A DNA stretch of 64,000 bases from Tersicoccus phoenicis (GCF_001968835.1 NZ_MRDE01000064.1:115285-179284), one strand, 5' to 3'; shown: positions 9,167-19,293, numbered from the stretch's first letter. The notes: generated from the letters alone by a model not told the origin. Numbers and translations are program-made.

Positions 9167-9598
9167 TCAGTCCTCGGGATCGGCGGGTTTGCGGTAGGGG
9201 TCCTCCTCGCCCGCGTAGACGGCGCCGGAGGCCTGGGCGGCCAGCGCGGCGTCCCGCTCACGGGCGGTGCGCAGCAGATCCTCCACGTGAGAGGCGTTGA
9301 CCGGCACCTCATCGGCGACGAACGTCAAGGTCGGCGTGAGCCGGGCGGTGATGTTCCGACCGACCTCGGAGCGCAGCACGCCCTTGGCCGACTCGAGCGC
9401 GGCTCGCGTGGACGCCTGCTGCTCCTCCTCGCCGAACACCGTGTAGTACAGGGTTGCGTGCTGCAGGTCGTTGGTCACCCGGCAGTCGGTGATCGTGATG
9501 AATCCGAGTCGGGGGTCCTTCACCCGCCGCTCCAGTGCCTGCGCGACGATGACCTTGATCCGGTCACCGAGCCGGGCGGCCCGTGCTGCGTCGGCCAT
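9167..9598 (-). CDS. rbfA: 30S ribosome-binding factor A
   Basis: Late 30S assembly factor with a KH-like fold, binding near the 16S 5' helix. Length 143. Seen: RAARLGDRIKVIVAQALERR, DPRLGFITITDCRVTNDLQHA and LRSEVGRNITARLTPTLTFV, all diagnostic. The ATG at 9598 follows AAGGAG at 8 bases. It is the last gene of the rimP-nusA-ylxR-infB-rbfA set. The C-terminal 25 residues are acidic and not conserved. Confidence 0.98.
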   Translation of the reverse strand: MADAARAARLGDRIKVIVAQALERRVKDPRLGFITITDCRVTNDLQHATLYYTVFGEEEQQASTRAALESAKGVLRSEVGRNITARLTPTLTFVADEVPVNASHVEDLLRTARERDAALAAQASGAVYAGEEDPYRKPADPED

Positions 9599-9726
9599 GG
9601 TGGGTACTCCTTCGTGAGGTCTGACGGGGTCGACGCGGCGAGGGCGGCGCCGGCGGGACGGACGACGGCGCACCGTGCCCGCACCGGTGAGGTGCCGGGC
9701 GTGGTGCGCCGTCGGGTCGAGACCGG

Positions 9727-12633
9727 TCAGACGCGCGGCTTCTCGCGCATCTCGAAGGTCTCGATGGTGTCCGCTTCCCTGATGTCGTTGAACGAACCGA
9801 GGCCGATACCGCACTCGAAGCCCTCGCGGACCTCGGTGGCGTCGTCCTTGAACCGTCGCAGCGACTCGATGGTGAGGTTGTCCCCGACCACGACGCCGTC
9901 GCGCACCAGGCGGGCCTTGGTGTTGCGGCGGATGGTGCCGCTGCGCACCAGCGAACCGGCGATGTTGCCGAACTTCGAGGAGCGGAACACCTCGCGCACC
10001 TCGGCGGTGCCGAGCTGCACCTCCTCGTACTCCGGCTTGAGCATGCCCTTGAGCGCGTTCTCGATGTCGTCGATCGCGGCGTAGATGACCGAGTAGAAGC
10101 GCATGTCCACGCCCTCCCGCTCGGCCAGTTCGGCGACCCGCTCGGCCGGGCGGACGTTGAACCCGATGATGATCGCGTTGTCCACCGTGGCGAGGTTGAC
10201 GTCGTTCTGGGTGATCGCGCCGACGCCGCGGTGGATGACCCGCAGTTGGACGTCGTCGTCGCCCACGTCGATCTTGAGCAGCGCGTCCTCCAGCGCCTCC
10301 ACGGCACCGGACACGTCGCCCTTGAGGATGAGGTTGAGGGTGTCGATCTTGCCCTCGGCCACGGCCTTGTCGAAGTCCTCGAGGCTGATCCGCTTGCGCC
10401 GCTTGGCCAGCTGCGCGTTGCGGTCCGCGGCCTCCCGCTTCTCGGCGATCTGCCGGGCGGTGCGCTCGTCGTCGGTGACCAGGAAGCTGTCACCGGCACG
10501 CGGCACCGAGGACAGGCCGAGCACCTGGACCGGCCGGGACGGCAGCGCCGCGGCGACCTGCTCGCCGTCGTCACCGAACATCGCCCGGACCCGGCCGTGC
10601 GCGGTGCCGGCGACGATCGTGTCGCCGACGTGCAGGGTGCCGGAGTTGACCAGCACCGTCGCGACGGCGCCACGGCCGCGGTCGAGGTTGGCCTCGATGG
10701 CGACGCCGCGAGCGTCCTTGTCCGGGTTGGCCCGCAGGTCCAGCGCCGCGTCGGCGGTCAGCAGGATCGCCTCGAGCAACGCGTCGATGTTCAGGTTCTG
10801 CCGCGCGGAGACGTCGATGAACATGGTGTCCCCGCCGTACTCCTCCGGCACCAGACCGTACTCGGTGAGCTGACCGCGGATCTTGTCCGGGTTCGCACCC
10901 TCCTTGTCGATCTTGTTGACGGCGACGACGATCGGCACGCCGGCGGCCTGCGCGTGGTTGAGCGCCTCGACCGTCTGCGGCATCACGCCGTCGTCGGCGG
11001 CGACCACCAGCACCGCGATGTCGGTGACCTTCGCACCGCGGGCACGCATGGCGGTGAACGCCTCGTGACCCGGCGTGTCGATGAACGTGATCGCCCGGTC
11101 GACGCCCTCGTGCTCGTGCCGCACCTGGTACGCACCGATGTGCTGCGTGATGCCGCCGGACTCACCGGAGACGACGTCGGAGTGCCGGATCGCGTCCAGC
11201 AGGCGGGTCTTGCCGTGGTCGACGTGACCCATCACGGTGACCACCGGCGGCCGGGCCTGCAGTTCGTCGTCGCCCTCGGCCTCGAGCTCCGCGTCCAGGT
11301 CGATGTCGAAGGAGTCGAGCAGCTCGCGCTCCTCGTCCTCCGGGGACACGATCTCGATCTTGTAGCCGAGCTCACCGCCCAGCAGCGCGAAGGTGTCCTC
11401 GTCGAGGGACTGCGTGGCCGTGGCCATCTCGCCGAGGTGGAACAGCACGGTCACCAGCGAGGCGGGGTTCGCATCGATCTTCTCGGCGAAGTCGGTCAGC
11501 GAAGCACCGCGACGCAGCCGCAGGACGGTGTTGCCGTCGCCCCGGCGGACGGAGACGCCGCCCACCGACGGGGCCTGCATCTGCTCCAGTTCCGCCCGCT
11601 TCGCGCGCTTCGACTTGCGCTGTTTGCCGCGGTTGGCGCCGCCCTTGCCGAACGCGCCCTGCGTGCCGCCGCGTCCACGGCCGCCCTTGCCGAAGCCACC
11701 GCCGGCGGGACCCGAACCGGGGCCGCCACCGGGTCCGCGGCGCGGACCCGCGCCGGCTCCGGGCCGTCCTGCACCGGCGCCCGGGCGCTCGGTGGAGCGC
11801 TTGGGCATCATCGCCGGGTTGGGCCGGGGACCACCGGTACCGCCCGGACGCGGGGCACCCGGACGGGGACCGCCGGTGCCACCGGGTCGCGGGGCAACCG
11901 GGCGGGGTCCACCGGCGCCGGCCGGTGGGCGCGGACCCGCCGCGCCGGCGGCGCCGCCACGGGTACCACCCGGACGCGGCATGCCCTGCGACGGGGCGAA
12001 GGGGTTGTTGCCGGGACGGCCACCCTGGCGGGGCATGCCCTGCGACGGCGCGAACGGGTTGTTGCCCGGGCGGGGGGCACCGGGCCGGGGACCGGGCCTC
12101 TGACCCGGTGCCGGCGCCTGACGTCGACCGTCGTCCGGACGGGCACTGTCTCGGCGGGGCTCCTCGCTGCGAGCCGGGGCCTCCGGCGTGGGGCCGGGTC
12201 GGGCGCTGGACGGCGTGGCGGTCGTGGGACGCGCGGCCGGGGCCTGCGCATCCGCGTCCGCACGCGGCGCCACGGGCTGCGGGGCCGCGCTGCTCGGGGC
12301 GTCGGCCGCCGGAGCCGCCGGAGCCGGCGTCTGCGCCGGAGCGGACGGCGTCGCCGGGGCGGCGGGTCCGGGCTTCGGCGCGGTGGGACCGGGGCGGGCA
12401 GCGCCACGGGCCGGGGAGTTCCCGGACCCTGCGGTCTGCTGGCCCGTGGGTCGGGCGGCGCCGTTGCCGGCGGGTGCCGACGGGTACGCCGAGCGCAACT
12501 TGCGCGCGACGGGCGGTTCGATGGTCGAGGACGCCGACCGGACGAACTCCCCCAGCTCCTGCAGTTTGGCGAGGGCGTCCTTCGACGTGATGTTGAGCTC
12601 CTTGGCGAGCTCGTGAACGCGGACCTTAGCCAC
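9727..12633 (-). CDS. infB: translation initiation factor IF-2
   Basis: GTPase that delivers initiator fMet-tRNA to the 30S subunit. 968 residues: an N-terminal IF2N module ([16 protein letters not shown]), a 330-residue Pro/Gly/Ala/Arg linker, a second IF2N-like region ([15 protein letters not shown]), the G domain with GHVDHGKT (about 466-473), DTPGHEAF and NKID, then domains II-IV ending in [13 protein letters not shown]. The linker contains a repeated [12 protein letters not shown] block and [12 protein letters not shown] units encoded by near-identical DNA (about 11840-12070). Start is GTG preceded by AGGAG; an overlapping ATG two bases upstream is out of frame. Confidence 0.99.
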   Translation of the reverse strand: MAKVRVHELAKELNITSKDALAKLQELGEFVRSASSTIEPPVARKLRSAYPSAPAGNGAARPTGQQTAGSGNSPARGAARPGPTAPKPGPAAPATPSAPAQTPAPAAPAADAPSSAAPQPVAPRADADAQAPAARPTTATPSSARPGPTPEAPARSEEPRRDSARPDDGRRQAPAPGQRPGPRPGAPRPGNNPFAPSQGMPRQGGRPGNNPFAPSQGMPRPGGTRGGAAGAAGPRPPAGAGGPRPVAPRPGGTGGPRPGAPRPGGTGGPRPNPAMMPKRSTERPGAGAGRPGAGAGPRRGPGGGPGSGPAGGGFGKGGRGRGGTQGAFGKGGANRGKQRKSKRAKRAELEQMQAPSVGGVSVRRGDGNTVLRLRRGASLTDFAEKIDANPASLVTVLFHLGEMATATQSLDEDTFALLGGELGYKIEIVSPEDEERELLDSFDIDLDAELEAEGDDELQARPPVVTVMGHVDHGKTRLLDAIRHSDVVSGESGGITQHIGAYQVRHEHEGVDRAITFIDTPGHEAFTAMRARGAKVTDIAVLVVAADDGVMPQTVEALNHAQAAGVPIVVAVNKIDKEGANPDKIRGQLTEYGLVPEEYGGDTMFIDVSARQNLNIDALLEAILLTADAALDLRANPDKDARGVAIEANLDRGRGAVATVLVNSGTLHVGDTIVAGTAHGRVRAMFGDDGEQVAAALPSRPVQVLGLSSVPRAGDSFLVTDDERTARQIAEKREAADRNAQLAKRRKRISLEDFDKAVAEGKIDTLNLILKGDVSGAVEALEDALLKIDVGDDDVQLRVIHRGVGAITQNDVNLATVDNAIIIGFNVRPAERVAELAEREGVDMRFYSVIYAAIDDIENALKGMLKPEYEEVQLGTAEVREVFRSSKFGNIAGSLVRSGTIRRNTKARLVRDGVVVGDNLTIESLRRFKDDATEVREGFECGIGLGSFNDIREADTIETFEMREKPRV

Positions 12634-12770
12634 ATTTCTCCTGTCTCGGTCCGCGCCGGACAGGGCCGGACCGTCTATTCCGTACTGCCGCTTTCGTTGC
12701 GCGAGGCACGGTCAGCGGCGATGAGAGAGCACGGTGACGTACTCATCGGGAGGCACTCATCGGGTTTCCA

Positions 12771-13100
12771 TCAGTGTTCTGACCCGCTTTCAGGTTGACG
12801 GTCGTCCCGGGCCTGGTGCTGACCCGGGACGTGCTGTGCGATCCAGGACTCGACGTCGGTGGCGTCGACCGGAGCCCGGAAGGCCCGGTCGAACGCTCGA
12901 CGTGAGAGCGCCCGGTGCAGGCACTGCGGCTCGGGATGGAGCCACGCCCCGCGACCGGGCAGGTGGTGCCGCACGTCCACCTGCAGCCGAGAACTGGAGG
13001 CGGAGGAGCGGACCACACGCACGAGCAGATGTTGGGAATCCCGGCGACGGCAGCCGACGCAGGTGCGCACGGGCCCCGCACGGAGATCCCCACCGTCCAA
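12771..13100 (-). CDS. ylxR: YlxR (DUF448) nucleic-acid-binding protein
   Basis: Small basic protein of the YlxR family, found between nusA and infB in many bacteria; structural work shows an RNA-binding surface and reports link it to rnpB/RNase P control. The signature RTCVGCRRR and LLVRVVR are near the N-terminus, followed by GRGAWLHPEPQCLHRAL. 109 residues. The start is a TTG at 13100, decided by AGGAG six bases upstream; there is no ATG in frame. It sits 38 bp after nusA and 137 bp before infB. Confidence 0.92.
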   Translation of the reverse strand: MDGGDLRAGPVRTCVGCRRRDSQHLLVRVVRSSASSSRLQVDVRHHLPGRGAWLHPEPQCLHRALSRRAFDRAFRAPVDATDVESWIAQHVPGQHQARDDRQPESGSEH

Positions 13101-13138
13101 GTCTAGCTCCTGTTCCCGGCCCTGCGAACCGGGGCGTG

Positions 13139-14203
13139 TCAGCGCGCCCCGGCAGCGTCGTCGGCGATGTCGGGGGAATCGGCGGCTGCGGTGTCGGGGC
13201 CCGCGGTCTCGGCGGCCGCGGTGTCGGCGGTCCCGGCAGCCGTGGTGTCCGCTGCAATGTCGATGTGCCAGCCGGTCAGCTTGGACGCCAGTCGCGCGTT
13301 CTGTCCCTCCTTGCCGATGGCCAGGGAGAGCTGCGCTTCCGGGACCACGACCTTCGCGGACCGGCTCGCCTGGTCGATGATCGACACGGAGGTGACCCGG
13401 GCCGGTGACAGGGCATGCTTGATGAACACCGCGGGGTCCTCCGCCCAGTCGACGATGTCGATCTTCTCGCCCGCGAGCTCGCTCATCACCGCCCGGACGC
13501 GTGAACCCATCTCCCCGATGCAGGCGCCCTTCGCGTTGACGCCGGGCACCCGAGCCACGACGGCCATCTTGGTCCGGTGCCCCGCCTCCCGGGCGAGGGC
13601 GACGATCTCGACGCTGCCGTCGGCGATCTCGGGGACCTCGAGTCCGAAGAGCTTGCGGACCATGCCGGGGTGTGACCGGGACAGCAGGATCGAGGGCCCC
13701 TTCATGCCGCGATGCACGTCGAGCACATAGGCACGGATCCGGTTGCCGTGCCGGTACTCCTCACCCGGGACCTGCTCGGTCGGCGGCAGCACGCCCTCGA
13801 CCGTGCCGAGGTCCACCTGCACCATGTGGGCACGGTGCCCCTGCTGGATCACCCCGGAGACCAACTCGCCCTCCTTGGCGCGGAACTCGCCGATGACGGC
13901 GTCGTCCTCGACGTCCCGCAACCGCTGCAGGATGATCTGCCGGGCGGTGCTCGCCGCGATCCGGCCGAACCCCGCGGGGGTGTCGTCGTACTCGCCGACC
14001 CGATTGCCGTCGTCGTCGGTCTCGACCGCGTAGATGGTCACGTGCCCGGTCTTGCGGTCCAGCTCGGCGCGGGCCTGGTGGGTGTGGCCGGTGCCCTTCT
14101 GGTAGGCGACGACCAGGGCCTGTTCGATCGCGGGGATCAGCCGGTCGAGCGGGATCTCGCGCTCCTGCTCGAGGAGTCGCAGGGCGCTCATGTCGATGTC
14201 CAT
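13139..14203 (-). CDS. nusA: transcription termination/antitermination protein NusA
   Basis: Binds RNA polymerase and nascent RNA to modulate pausing, termination and rRNA antitermination. 354 residues: N-terminal polymerase-binding domain ([20 protein letters not shown]), S1 domain ([22 protein letters not shown]), KH1 ([20 protein letters not shown]) and KH2 ([19 protein letters not shown]). The C-terminal 35 residues are an Ala/Asp/Thr-rich tail from short GC repeats and not conserved. I start at ATG 14203 (MDIDMSAL) because AGGAGG is 6 bases upstream. It begins one base after the rimP stop. Confidence 0.98.
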   Translation of the reverse strand: MDIDMSALRLLEQEREIPLDRLIPAIEQALVVAYQKGTGHTHQARAELDRKTGHVTIYAVETDDDGNRVGEYDDTPAGFGRIAASTARQIILQRLRDVEDDAVIGEFRAKEGELVSGVIQQGHRAHMVQVDLGTVEGVLPPTEQVPGEEYRHGNRIRAYVLDVHRGMKGPSILLSRSHPGMVRKLFGLEVPEIADGSVEIVALAREAGHRTKMAVVARVPGVNAKGACIGEMGSRVRAVMSELAGEKIDIVDWAEDPAVFIKHALSPARVTSVSIIDQASRSAKVVVPEAQLSLAIGKEGQNARLASKLTGWHIDIAADTTAAGTADTAAAETAGPDTAAADSPDIADDAAGAR

Positions 14204-14204
14204 C

Positions 14205-14810
14205 TCAGGCCTCCTCATCTCCGGCGGTGTCGTCCTGCTCAAGACGGCGGTCGTCCGGGTCGGTGAATTCGACCTGGACACGCGCGGAGGTCACCGTCTC
14301 GTAGGCGATCCGGACCGGCTCCCCGTCCCGGGCTCGGGTACCCTTGGGACCCTCGATGCGCGGAACGATCGTCACCTCGGTGTCACCGGTCTCCGTCAAG
14401 CGCCCCACGATCGTCGACCCGGTCGTCGTGACCACCTTGACCAGACGGCCGCGGGAGCGCCGCCAGTGGCGCGGCTCCGTCAGCTTCCGCTCGGCTCCCG
14501 GGGAGGAGACCTCCAGATTCACCGGCCCGGGGACGACGTCCGGGTCCTTGTCCAGGGCGTCGGAGAGCCGGCGGGCCAGCTCGGCGACCTCGTCGAGACC
14601 GAGCGATCCGATCCGCTCCTCCGGCAGGTCGACGATGACGCTGAGGGTGCGCAGCGCGGCGGGTCCGTGCAGCCGGACCTGCTCCAGGTGCAGACCCGCA
14701 TCGGCCACCAGGGGCGCGAACAGAGTTTCGACCCGCCCGGTGTCGGCCGCCGTCGGTTGCCCGTTCCGCCGTGGCGCCGGCGCGTGCTTCTGGCCGGACC
14801 TGGCCGCCAT
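14205..14810 (-). CDS. rimP: ribosome maturation factor RimP
   Basis: 30S maturation factor, head of the nusA operon. 201 residues with VEVSSPG-type core ([22 protein letters not shown]) and the conserved [11 protein letters not shown] helix region before it. I choose the second of two adjacent ATGs (14810) because AGGAGG lies 5 bases from it but only 2 from the first. The N-terminal 25 residues are basic and variable. Its stop is one base from the nusA start. Confidence 0.95.
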   Translation of the reverse strand: MAARSGQKHAPAPRRNGQPTAADTGRVETLFAPLVADAGLHLEQVRLHGPAALRTLSVIVDLPEERIGSLGLDEVAELARRLSDALDKDPDVVPGPVNLEVSSPGAERKLTEPRHWRRSRGRLVKVVTTTGSTIVGRLTETGDTEVTIVPRIEGPKGTRARDGEPVRIAYETVTSARVQVEFTDPDDRRLEQDDTAGDEEA

Positions 14811-14901
14811 CATGACCTCCTGCTGCGTGGTTGTGTTCCAGCCTAACGACATTACCGTGTCCCGGTCGGGCACCGGCACACGGGCAGGCCGCGGGCGGAG
14901 A

Positions 14902-14920
14902 GAAGGCAAGCCGAACCTTG
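14902..14920 (+). promoter_or_regulatory. DtxR/IdeR-like iron box
   Basis: GAAGGCAAGCCGAACCTTG matches 15 of 19 positions of the actinobacterial iron-box consensus TWAGGTWAGSCTWACCTWA, including both inner half-sites. It ends 36 bases before the start of a VIT/CCC1-type iron/manganese transporter on the same strand and lies about 90 bases from the divergent rimP start. Its place upstream of the likely -35 region fits activation by metal-loaded IdeR, as known for mycobacterial bfrB, better than repression; that is inference. Confidence 0.6.
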
Positions 14921-14956
14921 CTGGCGGTATCGTCGCGTCGGGGGTTTGATGCCTGC

Positions 14957-15688
14957 ATGGACCAGCCGCAGTCTCGTCTCCACGACCGTCCCGAGCCGCA
15001 CGCCGACTCCGGCCTCTCCCAGCGGTTGAATCGACTCCGCGCCGGGGTGCTGGGCGCGAACGACGGCATCGTCTCGGTTGCCGCGGTCGTCGTCGGCGTC
15101 GCCGGCGTCACCACCGATCCGGGACCCATCGCCGTCGCCGGCACCGCCGCTCTGGTGGGTGGTGCCGTGTCCATGGCGCTGGGCGAGTACGTCTCGGTCA
15201 GCAGCCAGCGCGACACCGAGCGGGCACTGATCGCCAAGGAGACCGCCGAACTGCGGGACGACCCGGTGGGCGAGCTCGCCGAGCTGACCGAGCTCTATCG
15301 GCAGCAGGGTCTGCGCGAGGAGACCGCCCGGCAGGTCGCCCTCGAGCTGACCGAGCGGAACGCCCTGGGCGCGCACCTGGCCATGGAACTGAACATCGAC
15401 CAGGACGACGTCGTCAGCCCCTGGCACGCCGCTTTCGCCTCGTTCGGGGCGTTCCTCGTGGGCGCGCTGCTGCCGATGATCGCGATCCTGCTGCCGCCGG
15501 CCGCCTGGCGCGTACCGGTCACCGGCGTCGTCACGCTGCTCGCCCTCGCCGTCACCGGCGCCGTGGCCGCGCGGTTGGGCAACGCTCCCCTGCTGCGGGC
15601 GACGATCCGCGTCGTGCTCGGCGGGGCGCTGGCCCTGGCCGCCACCTTCCTGATCGGCCGGCTGCTCGGTGTTTCCGGCGTCGGCTGA
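14957..15688 (+). CDS. VIT1/CCC1-family iron/manganese transporter
   Basis: Membrane transporter of the VIT1/CCC1/MbfA superfamily, which moves Fe2+ or Mn2+ out of the cytosol. 243 residues: RLRAGVLGANDGIVSVAAVVVGVAG (first helix with the family's Asn-Asp), GGAVSMALGEYVSVSSQRDTE (second helix with the conserved Met and Glu), a cytosolic helical metal-binding segment (about residues 80-145), then three more helices. The ATG at 14957 has no Shine-Dalgarno; TTTGAT lies 6 bases upstream. An iron box stands just upstream, supporting a role in iron detoxification. Confidence 0.92.
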   Translation: MDQPQSRLHDRPEPHADSGLSQRLNRLRAGVLGANDGIVSVAAVVVGVAGVTTDPGPIAVAGTAALVGGAVSMALGEYVSVSSQRDTERALIAKETAELRDDPVGELAELTELYRQQGLREETARQVALELTERNALGAHLAMELNIDQDDVVSPWHAAFASFGAFLVGALLPMIAILLPPAAWRVPVTGVVTLLALAVTGAVAARLGNAPLLRATIRVVLGGALALAATFLIGRLLGVSGVG

Positions 15689-15706
15689 GCACGCCGCGAG
15701 GCTGCG

Positions 15707-16501
15707 TCAGGCGCGCAGGTCCGTGATGATGTCGGACCCGAGTTTGAGCACGAGCAGGCCGACGACGACGAGGAACACCACCCGGATGAACCGGCTGCCG
15801 CGGGCGACGGCGGTGCGGGCTCCGAGGTAGCCGCCCACCATGTTCGCCGCGCCGAGGATCAGGCCGAGTCCCCACAGCACCGAACCGTGCGGGACGAAGA
15901 ACAGCAGGGCCCCGACGTTGGTGGCGACGTTGACGATCTTCGCCTTCGCGCTGGCCTGCAGGAACGCGTAACCGAGCACCGTGACCAGCGCGATCACCAG
16001 GAACGAGCCGGTGCCCGGGCCGAGCAGTCCGTCGTAGAAGCCGATCACCACCCCGATCAGCCCGGCCAGGCCGTGGTGGCGCCGGCCCCGGTGCCGCAGC
16101 TGCGTGACCTGACCGGCGGACGGTTTGAGCGCGGTGAAGACCGCGACCGCGATCAGCGCGATCAGGATCACCGGTTTGAACACCTCTTGCGGCAGGCTGG
16201 CCGCGACGACGGCCCCGCACACGCTGCCCACCAGGGCGAAACCGGCCATCGGCAGCGCGGTGCGCAGGTCCGGCCGGACGCGGCCGAAGTAGGTCACGGC
16301 ACTGGTGGTGGTGCCGAACACCGAGCCCATCTTGTTCGTCGCGAGCGCCTGCACCGGGGTGATCCCGGGCACCAGCAGCATCGCGGGCAGCTGCAACAGG
16401 CCCCCTCCCCCGACGACGGCGTCGACCCAGCCCGCGGCGAGGCCGGCGACGATCACCATCACGATGATGGCCGGGTCGGCGGCCTCCAGGCCAGTGGTCA
16501 C
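15707..16501 (-). CDS. TSUP (TauE/SafE) family membrane permease
   Basis: Permease of the TSUP/DUF81 family, associated with sulfite, sulfonate or organic anion export. 264 residues, about eight helices in two repeats; each repeat starts with the family motif (VDAVVGGGGLLQLP at about 27 and IGFYDGLLGPGTGSF near 150), and ALATNKMGSVFGTT is typical. GTG start at 16501. It lies between a divergent VIT gene and proS, with no operon partner evident. Confidence 0.88.
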   Translation of the reverse strand: MTTGLEAADPAIIVMVIVAGLAAGWVDAVVGGGGLLQLPAMLLVPGITPVQALATNKMGSVFGTTTSAVTYFGRVRPDLRTALPMAGFALVGSVCGAVVAASLPQEVFKPVILIALIAVAVFTALKPSAGQVTQLRHRGRRHHGLAGLIGVVIGFYDGLLGPGTGSFLVIALVTVLGYAFLQASAKAKIVNVATNVGALLFFVPHGSVLWGLGLILGAANMVGGYLGARTAVARGSRFIRVVFLVVVGLLVLKLGSDIITDLRA

Positions 16502-16567
16502 GAGGTGATCTTCACGGGGTGGTCGTCATGCGCCGGTCGTCGCTTGCCAGTCGTCAGTTGCCGGCCC

Positions 16568-18370
16568 TCACGAGCCACGGACGACGCCGCGCAGGTGCCC
16601 GACCGCGTCGGCCACGGGCACGTCGACGCTGTCCCCGGTGCGTCGGTCGCGGACCTCCACAACCCCGTCGGCCAGCCCGCGCCCGACGACGACCGTCGTG
16701 GGCACGCCGATCAGTTCGGCGTCCCCGAATTTCACGCCCGGGGAGGTGCGGGGCCGGTCGTCGTAGAGCACGTCCAGGCCGGCGGCCTGAAGGTCGGCGG
16801 CCAGTTGCTCGGCGGCGGCGAAGATCTTCTCACCCTTGCCGGTGGCCATCAGGTGCACGTCGAACGGTGCGACGTTCCGCGGCCAGATCAGGCCCCTCTC
16901 GTCGTGGTTGCCCTCGGCGAGCGCGGCGACGGCGCGGCTGACGCCGATGCCGTAGGAGCCCATGGTCACGGTGACCCGCTTGCCGTTGGCGTCGAGCACC
17001 TGCAGGTCGAGGGCCTCGGCGTACTTGCGGCCGAGCTGGAAGATGTGTCCCATCTCGATGCCGCGGGCCAGTTCCAGCGGGCCGGACCCGTCGGGCGCCT
17101 CGTCCCCGGCGCGCACCTCGCTGGCCTCGATCCCGCCGTCGGCGGCGAAGTCGCGGCCGGCGGTCAGGTCGAACACGTGCCGGCCCGGCTGGTTGGCCCC
17201 GGTGATCCACCGGGTCCCGTCGACGACGCGCGGGTCGAGCAGGTACAGCAGCCCGGTCGCCGATTCCGTCCCCAGGACCGGTTCGTCCAGAGCGATGCCC
17301 GGACCGATGTAGCCCTTGACCAGGCCGGGGTGGGCCGCCAGGTCCGCCTCGGTGGCGGCCTCGACGGCCACCTCGCCGGCGACGCCCAGGTGGGCGCCGA
17401 TGGTGGCCTCGACCCGCTTCAGGTCGACGGCGCGGTCGCCGGGCAGGCCGATGACGACGATGCGCCGCTGCCCGGTCGGCAGGTCGACGGCGAGGACGAC
17501 GTTCTTCAGGGTGTCCGCCGCGGCCCACGGCCGGTCCTCGCGCGGGAAGCGAGCATTGGCATCGGCGACCAGCGTGTCGATGGTCGGCGTGTCCGGGGTG
17601 GCCTCGACGTGGGCGGCGGGGGCGCCGGCGTGGTCGAGGGCCGGCGGCACGACCGTGGTGACCGCTTCGACGTTGGCGGCGTACCCGCCGGCGGAGCGGA
17701 CGAACGTGTCCTCGCCGACGTCGGTCGGGTGCAGGAACTCCTCGCTGCGGGAGCCACCCATGGCACCGGAGACGGCGTTGACGGCGACGACCTCCAGGCC
17801 CAGCCGGTCGAAGATCCGCAGGTAGGCGCCGCGATGGGCGTCGTACGCGCGCTGCAGGCCGTCGTCGTCGGCGTCGAACGAGTAGGAGTCCTTCATGATG
17901 AACTCACGCCCGCGCAGCAGCCCGGCCCGGGGCCGGGCTTCGTCCCGGTACTTGGTCTGGATCTGGTACAGGTAGACCGGCAGGTCCTTGTAGGACGTGT
18001 ACATGTCCTTGACCAGGAGGGTGAACATCTCCTCGTGCGTGGGGGCCAGCAGGTAGTCCGCCTCCCGGCGGTCCTGCAGCCGGAACAGGTTCTCGCCGTA
18101 CTCCGTCCAGCGGTTCGTCACCTCGTAGGGCTCCCGCGGCAGCAGCGCCGGGAAGTGCACCTCCTGGGCGCCGATGGCGTTCATCTCCTCGCGCACGATC
18201 GCCTCGACCCTGCCCAGCACCTTCAGCCCGAGCGGCAGCCACGAGTATATCCCCGGGGCGGCGCGGCGGATGTACCCGGCCCGGACCAGCAGCCGGTGGC
18301 TGGCGACGTCGGCGTCGGCGGGGTCCTCCCGCAGGGTGCGGAGGAAGAGCTGGCTGAGGCGCGTGACCAC
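16568..18370 (-). CDS. proS: prolyl-tRNA synthetase (bacterial type, with editing domain)
   Basis: Class II synthetase charging tRNA-Pro. 600 residues. Seen: N-terminal [14 protein letters not shown] and [18 protein letters not shown], motif 2 [27 protein letters not shown] region, an inserted YbaK/INS editing domain (about residues 240-390) that removes misacylated Ala, motif 3 [12 protein letters not shown] near 450, and a C-terminal anticodon-binding domain ending in VVRGS. Start is GTG at 18370. It is part of the conserved core order in the same strand as nusA. Confidence 0.98.
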   Translation of the reverse strand: MVTRLSQLFLRTLREDPADADVASHRLLVRAGYIRRAAPGIYSWLPLGLKVLGRVEAIVREEMNAIGAQEVHFPALLPREPYEVTNRWTEYGENLFRLQDRREADYLLAPTHEEMFTLLVKDMYTSYKDLPVYLYQIQTKYRDEARPRAGLLRGREFIMKDSYSFDADDDGLQRAYDAHRGAYLRIFDRLGLEVVAVNAVSGAMGGSRSEEFLHPTDVGEDTFVRSAGGYAANVEAVTTVVPPALDHAGAPAAHVEATPDTPTIDTLVADANARFPREDRPWAAADTLKNVVLAVDLPTGQRRIVVIGLPGDRAVDLKRVEATIGAHLGVAGEVAVEAATEADLAAHPGLVKGYIGPGIALDEPVLGTESATGLLYLLDPRVVDGTRWITGANQPGRHVFDLTAGRDFAADGGIEASEVRAGDEAPDGSGPLELARGIEMGHIFQLGRKYAEALDLQVLDANGKRVTVTMGSYGIGVSRAVAALAEGNHDERGLIWPRNVAPFDVHLMATGKGEKIFAAAEQLAADLQAAGLDVLYDDRPRTSPGVKFGDAELIGVPTTVVVGRGLADGVVEVRDRRTGDSVDVPVADAVGHLRGVVRGS

Positions 18371-18659
18371 GGGTGCGGAATCCGTTCGTCGGGGCGGGAA
18401 GATGGGCCGGTCCGGCCCCCAGCGAGTGTATTACGTCGCTGCTCGCACTCGTTCTACCCGGTCGGCGTTGCCCTCGTCGGCGGCCGCCTCGTCGCTGCTT
18501 GCACTCCAGCCCGAACAGTGACCGCCTTGTTCGGGCTCTAGCGCTCCGGCCCGAACAGCGACCCGATTGTTCGGGCTCCCGTGCACCGCCCGACGATCAG
18601 CCGAACGTTTCTCGGCCACCCCGAGTCGGCGTCGTCGCGTGCTCTCCTCGTTGCGGCGC
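18371..18659. other. proS-relE intergenic region with repeat A
   Basis: A 289-bp gap between proS and the RelE-like gene. It holds the first copy of the 78-bp palindromic repeat (18507-18584). A related shorter sequence at about 18435-18451 (CGTCGCTGCTCGCACTC) also appears just in front of the repeat at 18491-18506, so the repeat may be the end of a larger degenerate unit. I see no gene here. Confidence 0.6.
18507..18584. repeat. 78-bp composite palindromic repeat, copy A
   Basis: Matches copy B (21209-21286) at 72 of 78 positions in the same orientation. Each copy has two hairpin units: AGCCCGAACA, 10-base loop, TGTTCGGGCT (18508-18537), then GCCCGAACA, 10-base loop, TGTTCGGGC. This resembles REP/BIME-type intergenic repeats. 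The two copies bound the toxin-antitoxin island. Confidence 0.85.
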
Positions 18660-18926
18660 TCAGCCGCGGTACGCGTCGGTTCGTCCGCGAATGTCGAGCA
18701 CCACGACGACGCGCCGCTTGTCGTCGATGCGGTATCGAACCCGATAACTGCTGCGTCGAGCGACCCGGTCGCCGGCAAAGGGGGCGCGGAGCGGCATGCC
18801 CAGCCGTTGTGGATTGTCCCGAAGCGGACCGTCGATGAGTACCCATGCTGCGGCGGCCACCGCCGGGGGAAGCTCGTCCGTCAGAGCCCGGCGTGCGGGC
18901 CGGGCGACGTCGATGCCGTATTTCAA
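18660..18926 (-). CDS. RelE/ParE-superfamily toxin
   Basis: 88-residue basic protein of the RelE/ParE fold, in RelE a ribosome-dependent mRNA endonuclease. The C-terminal strand pair YRVRYRIDDKRRVVVVLDIRG and final TDAYR are characteristic. Starts with TTG at 18926 in a TTGA overlap with the antitoxin stop, so it is made only by coupled translation, which keeps toxin below antitoxin. The catalytic basic residues of true RelE (Arg/Lys, Tyr near the C-terminus) appear present, but activity cannot be asserted. Confidence 0.88.
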   Translation of the reverse strand: MKYGIDVARPARRALTDELPPAVAAAAWVLIDGPLRDNPQRLGMPLRAPFAGDRVARRSSYRVRYRIDDKRRVVVVLDIRGRTDAYRG

Positions 18927-19216
18927 GCGGTCCCGGTCTCACGCTGCCGTCGTCTTGCGAGCAGACTCGCCATCTCCTCGCCGGTGGTCACATCGCCCTT
19001 CGCGATCGATTCATCCGCCTCGGCAAGGCGTTCCCGGTCAGTCGGATCGTTGAGCAGTGCGAGGGTCTCCATGATGGAGTCATAGTCCTCGACGGAGAGA
19101 ACAACGGCAGCCGGTGTGCCGTTCCTGGTGATGGTCAGCGTGTCATGTGTCCGGGCCACGTCGTCCACCAGGGCAGACAGGCGATCCCGGACGGTAGCGA
19201 GGGGTAACGTCGTCAT
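18923..19216 (-). CDS. Phd/YefM-family antitoxin
   Basis: 97-residue antitoxin partner of the downstream RelE-like toxin. The N-terminal DNA-binding Phd/YefM fold is visible (TLPLATVRDRLSALVDDVARTHD, ITRNGTPAAVVLSVEDYDSIMETL), followed by a charged toxin-binding C-terminus. A TACAAT -10 element (19229-19224) lies 7 bases upstream of ATG 19216 with no Shine-Dalgarno, so I take that ATG and a leaderless transcript; an ATG two codons earlier at 19222 is the alternative. Such antitoxins usually repress their own promoter. Confidence 0.88.
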   Translation of the reverse strand: MTTLPLATVRDRLSALVDDVARTHDTLTITRNGTPAAVVLSVEDYDSIMETLALLNDPTDRERLAEADESIAKGDVTTGEEMASLLARRRQRETGTA

Positions 19217-19223
19217 AGCCATG

Positions 19224-19229
19224 ATTGTA
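19224..19229 (-). promoter_or_regulatory. -10 element of the phd-relE operon
   Basis: TACAAT read on the minus strand, five of six bases of TATAAT, 7 bases from the antitoxin ATG at 19216. No good -35 box is seen 16-18 bases upstream. The low-GC patch is conspicuous against the surroundings. Confidence 0.5.
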
Positions 19230-19293
19230 GCCAACCGGTGGAGAAGGGAGATGAGCCGACAAGAACTCGGCATCACGCGATTCGGACAGTAAA

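Noticed and set aside
11840..12070. Regular repeats that might be a CRISPR-like array
   Set aside because: They are in frame within the infB linker, code for Pro/Gly repeats and lack unique spacers. No CRISPR array or cas gene was seen in the window.
12634..12770. Repeated CGATGAGT motifs upstream of infB as a riboswitch
   Set aside because: Two short direct copies only; no conserved riboswitch core or stable terminator/anti-terminator pair could be drawn.
10231..12798. 855-codon open frame on the plus strand
   Set aside because: Exact antisense of infB; composition (HDRDVGDL-type) is the mirror of a high-GC coding strand.
15887..18541. 884-codon open frame on the plus strand
   Set aside because: It lies antisense to TSUP and proS, whose proteins are unmistakable, and its translation is a Gly/Asp/Arg/Val-biased shadow with no family features.
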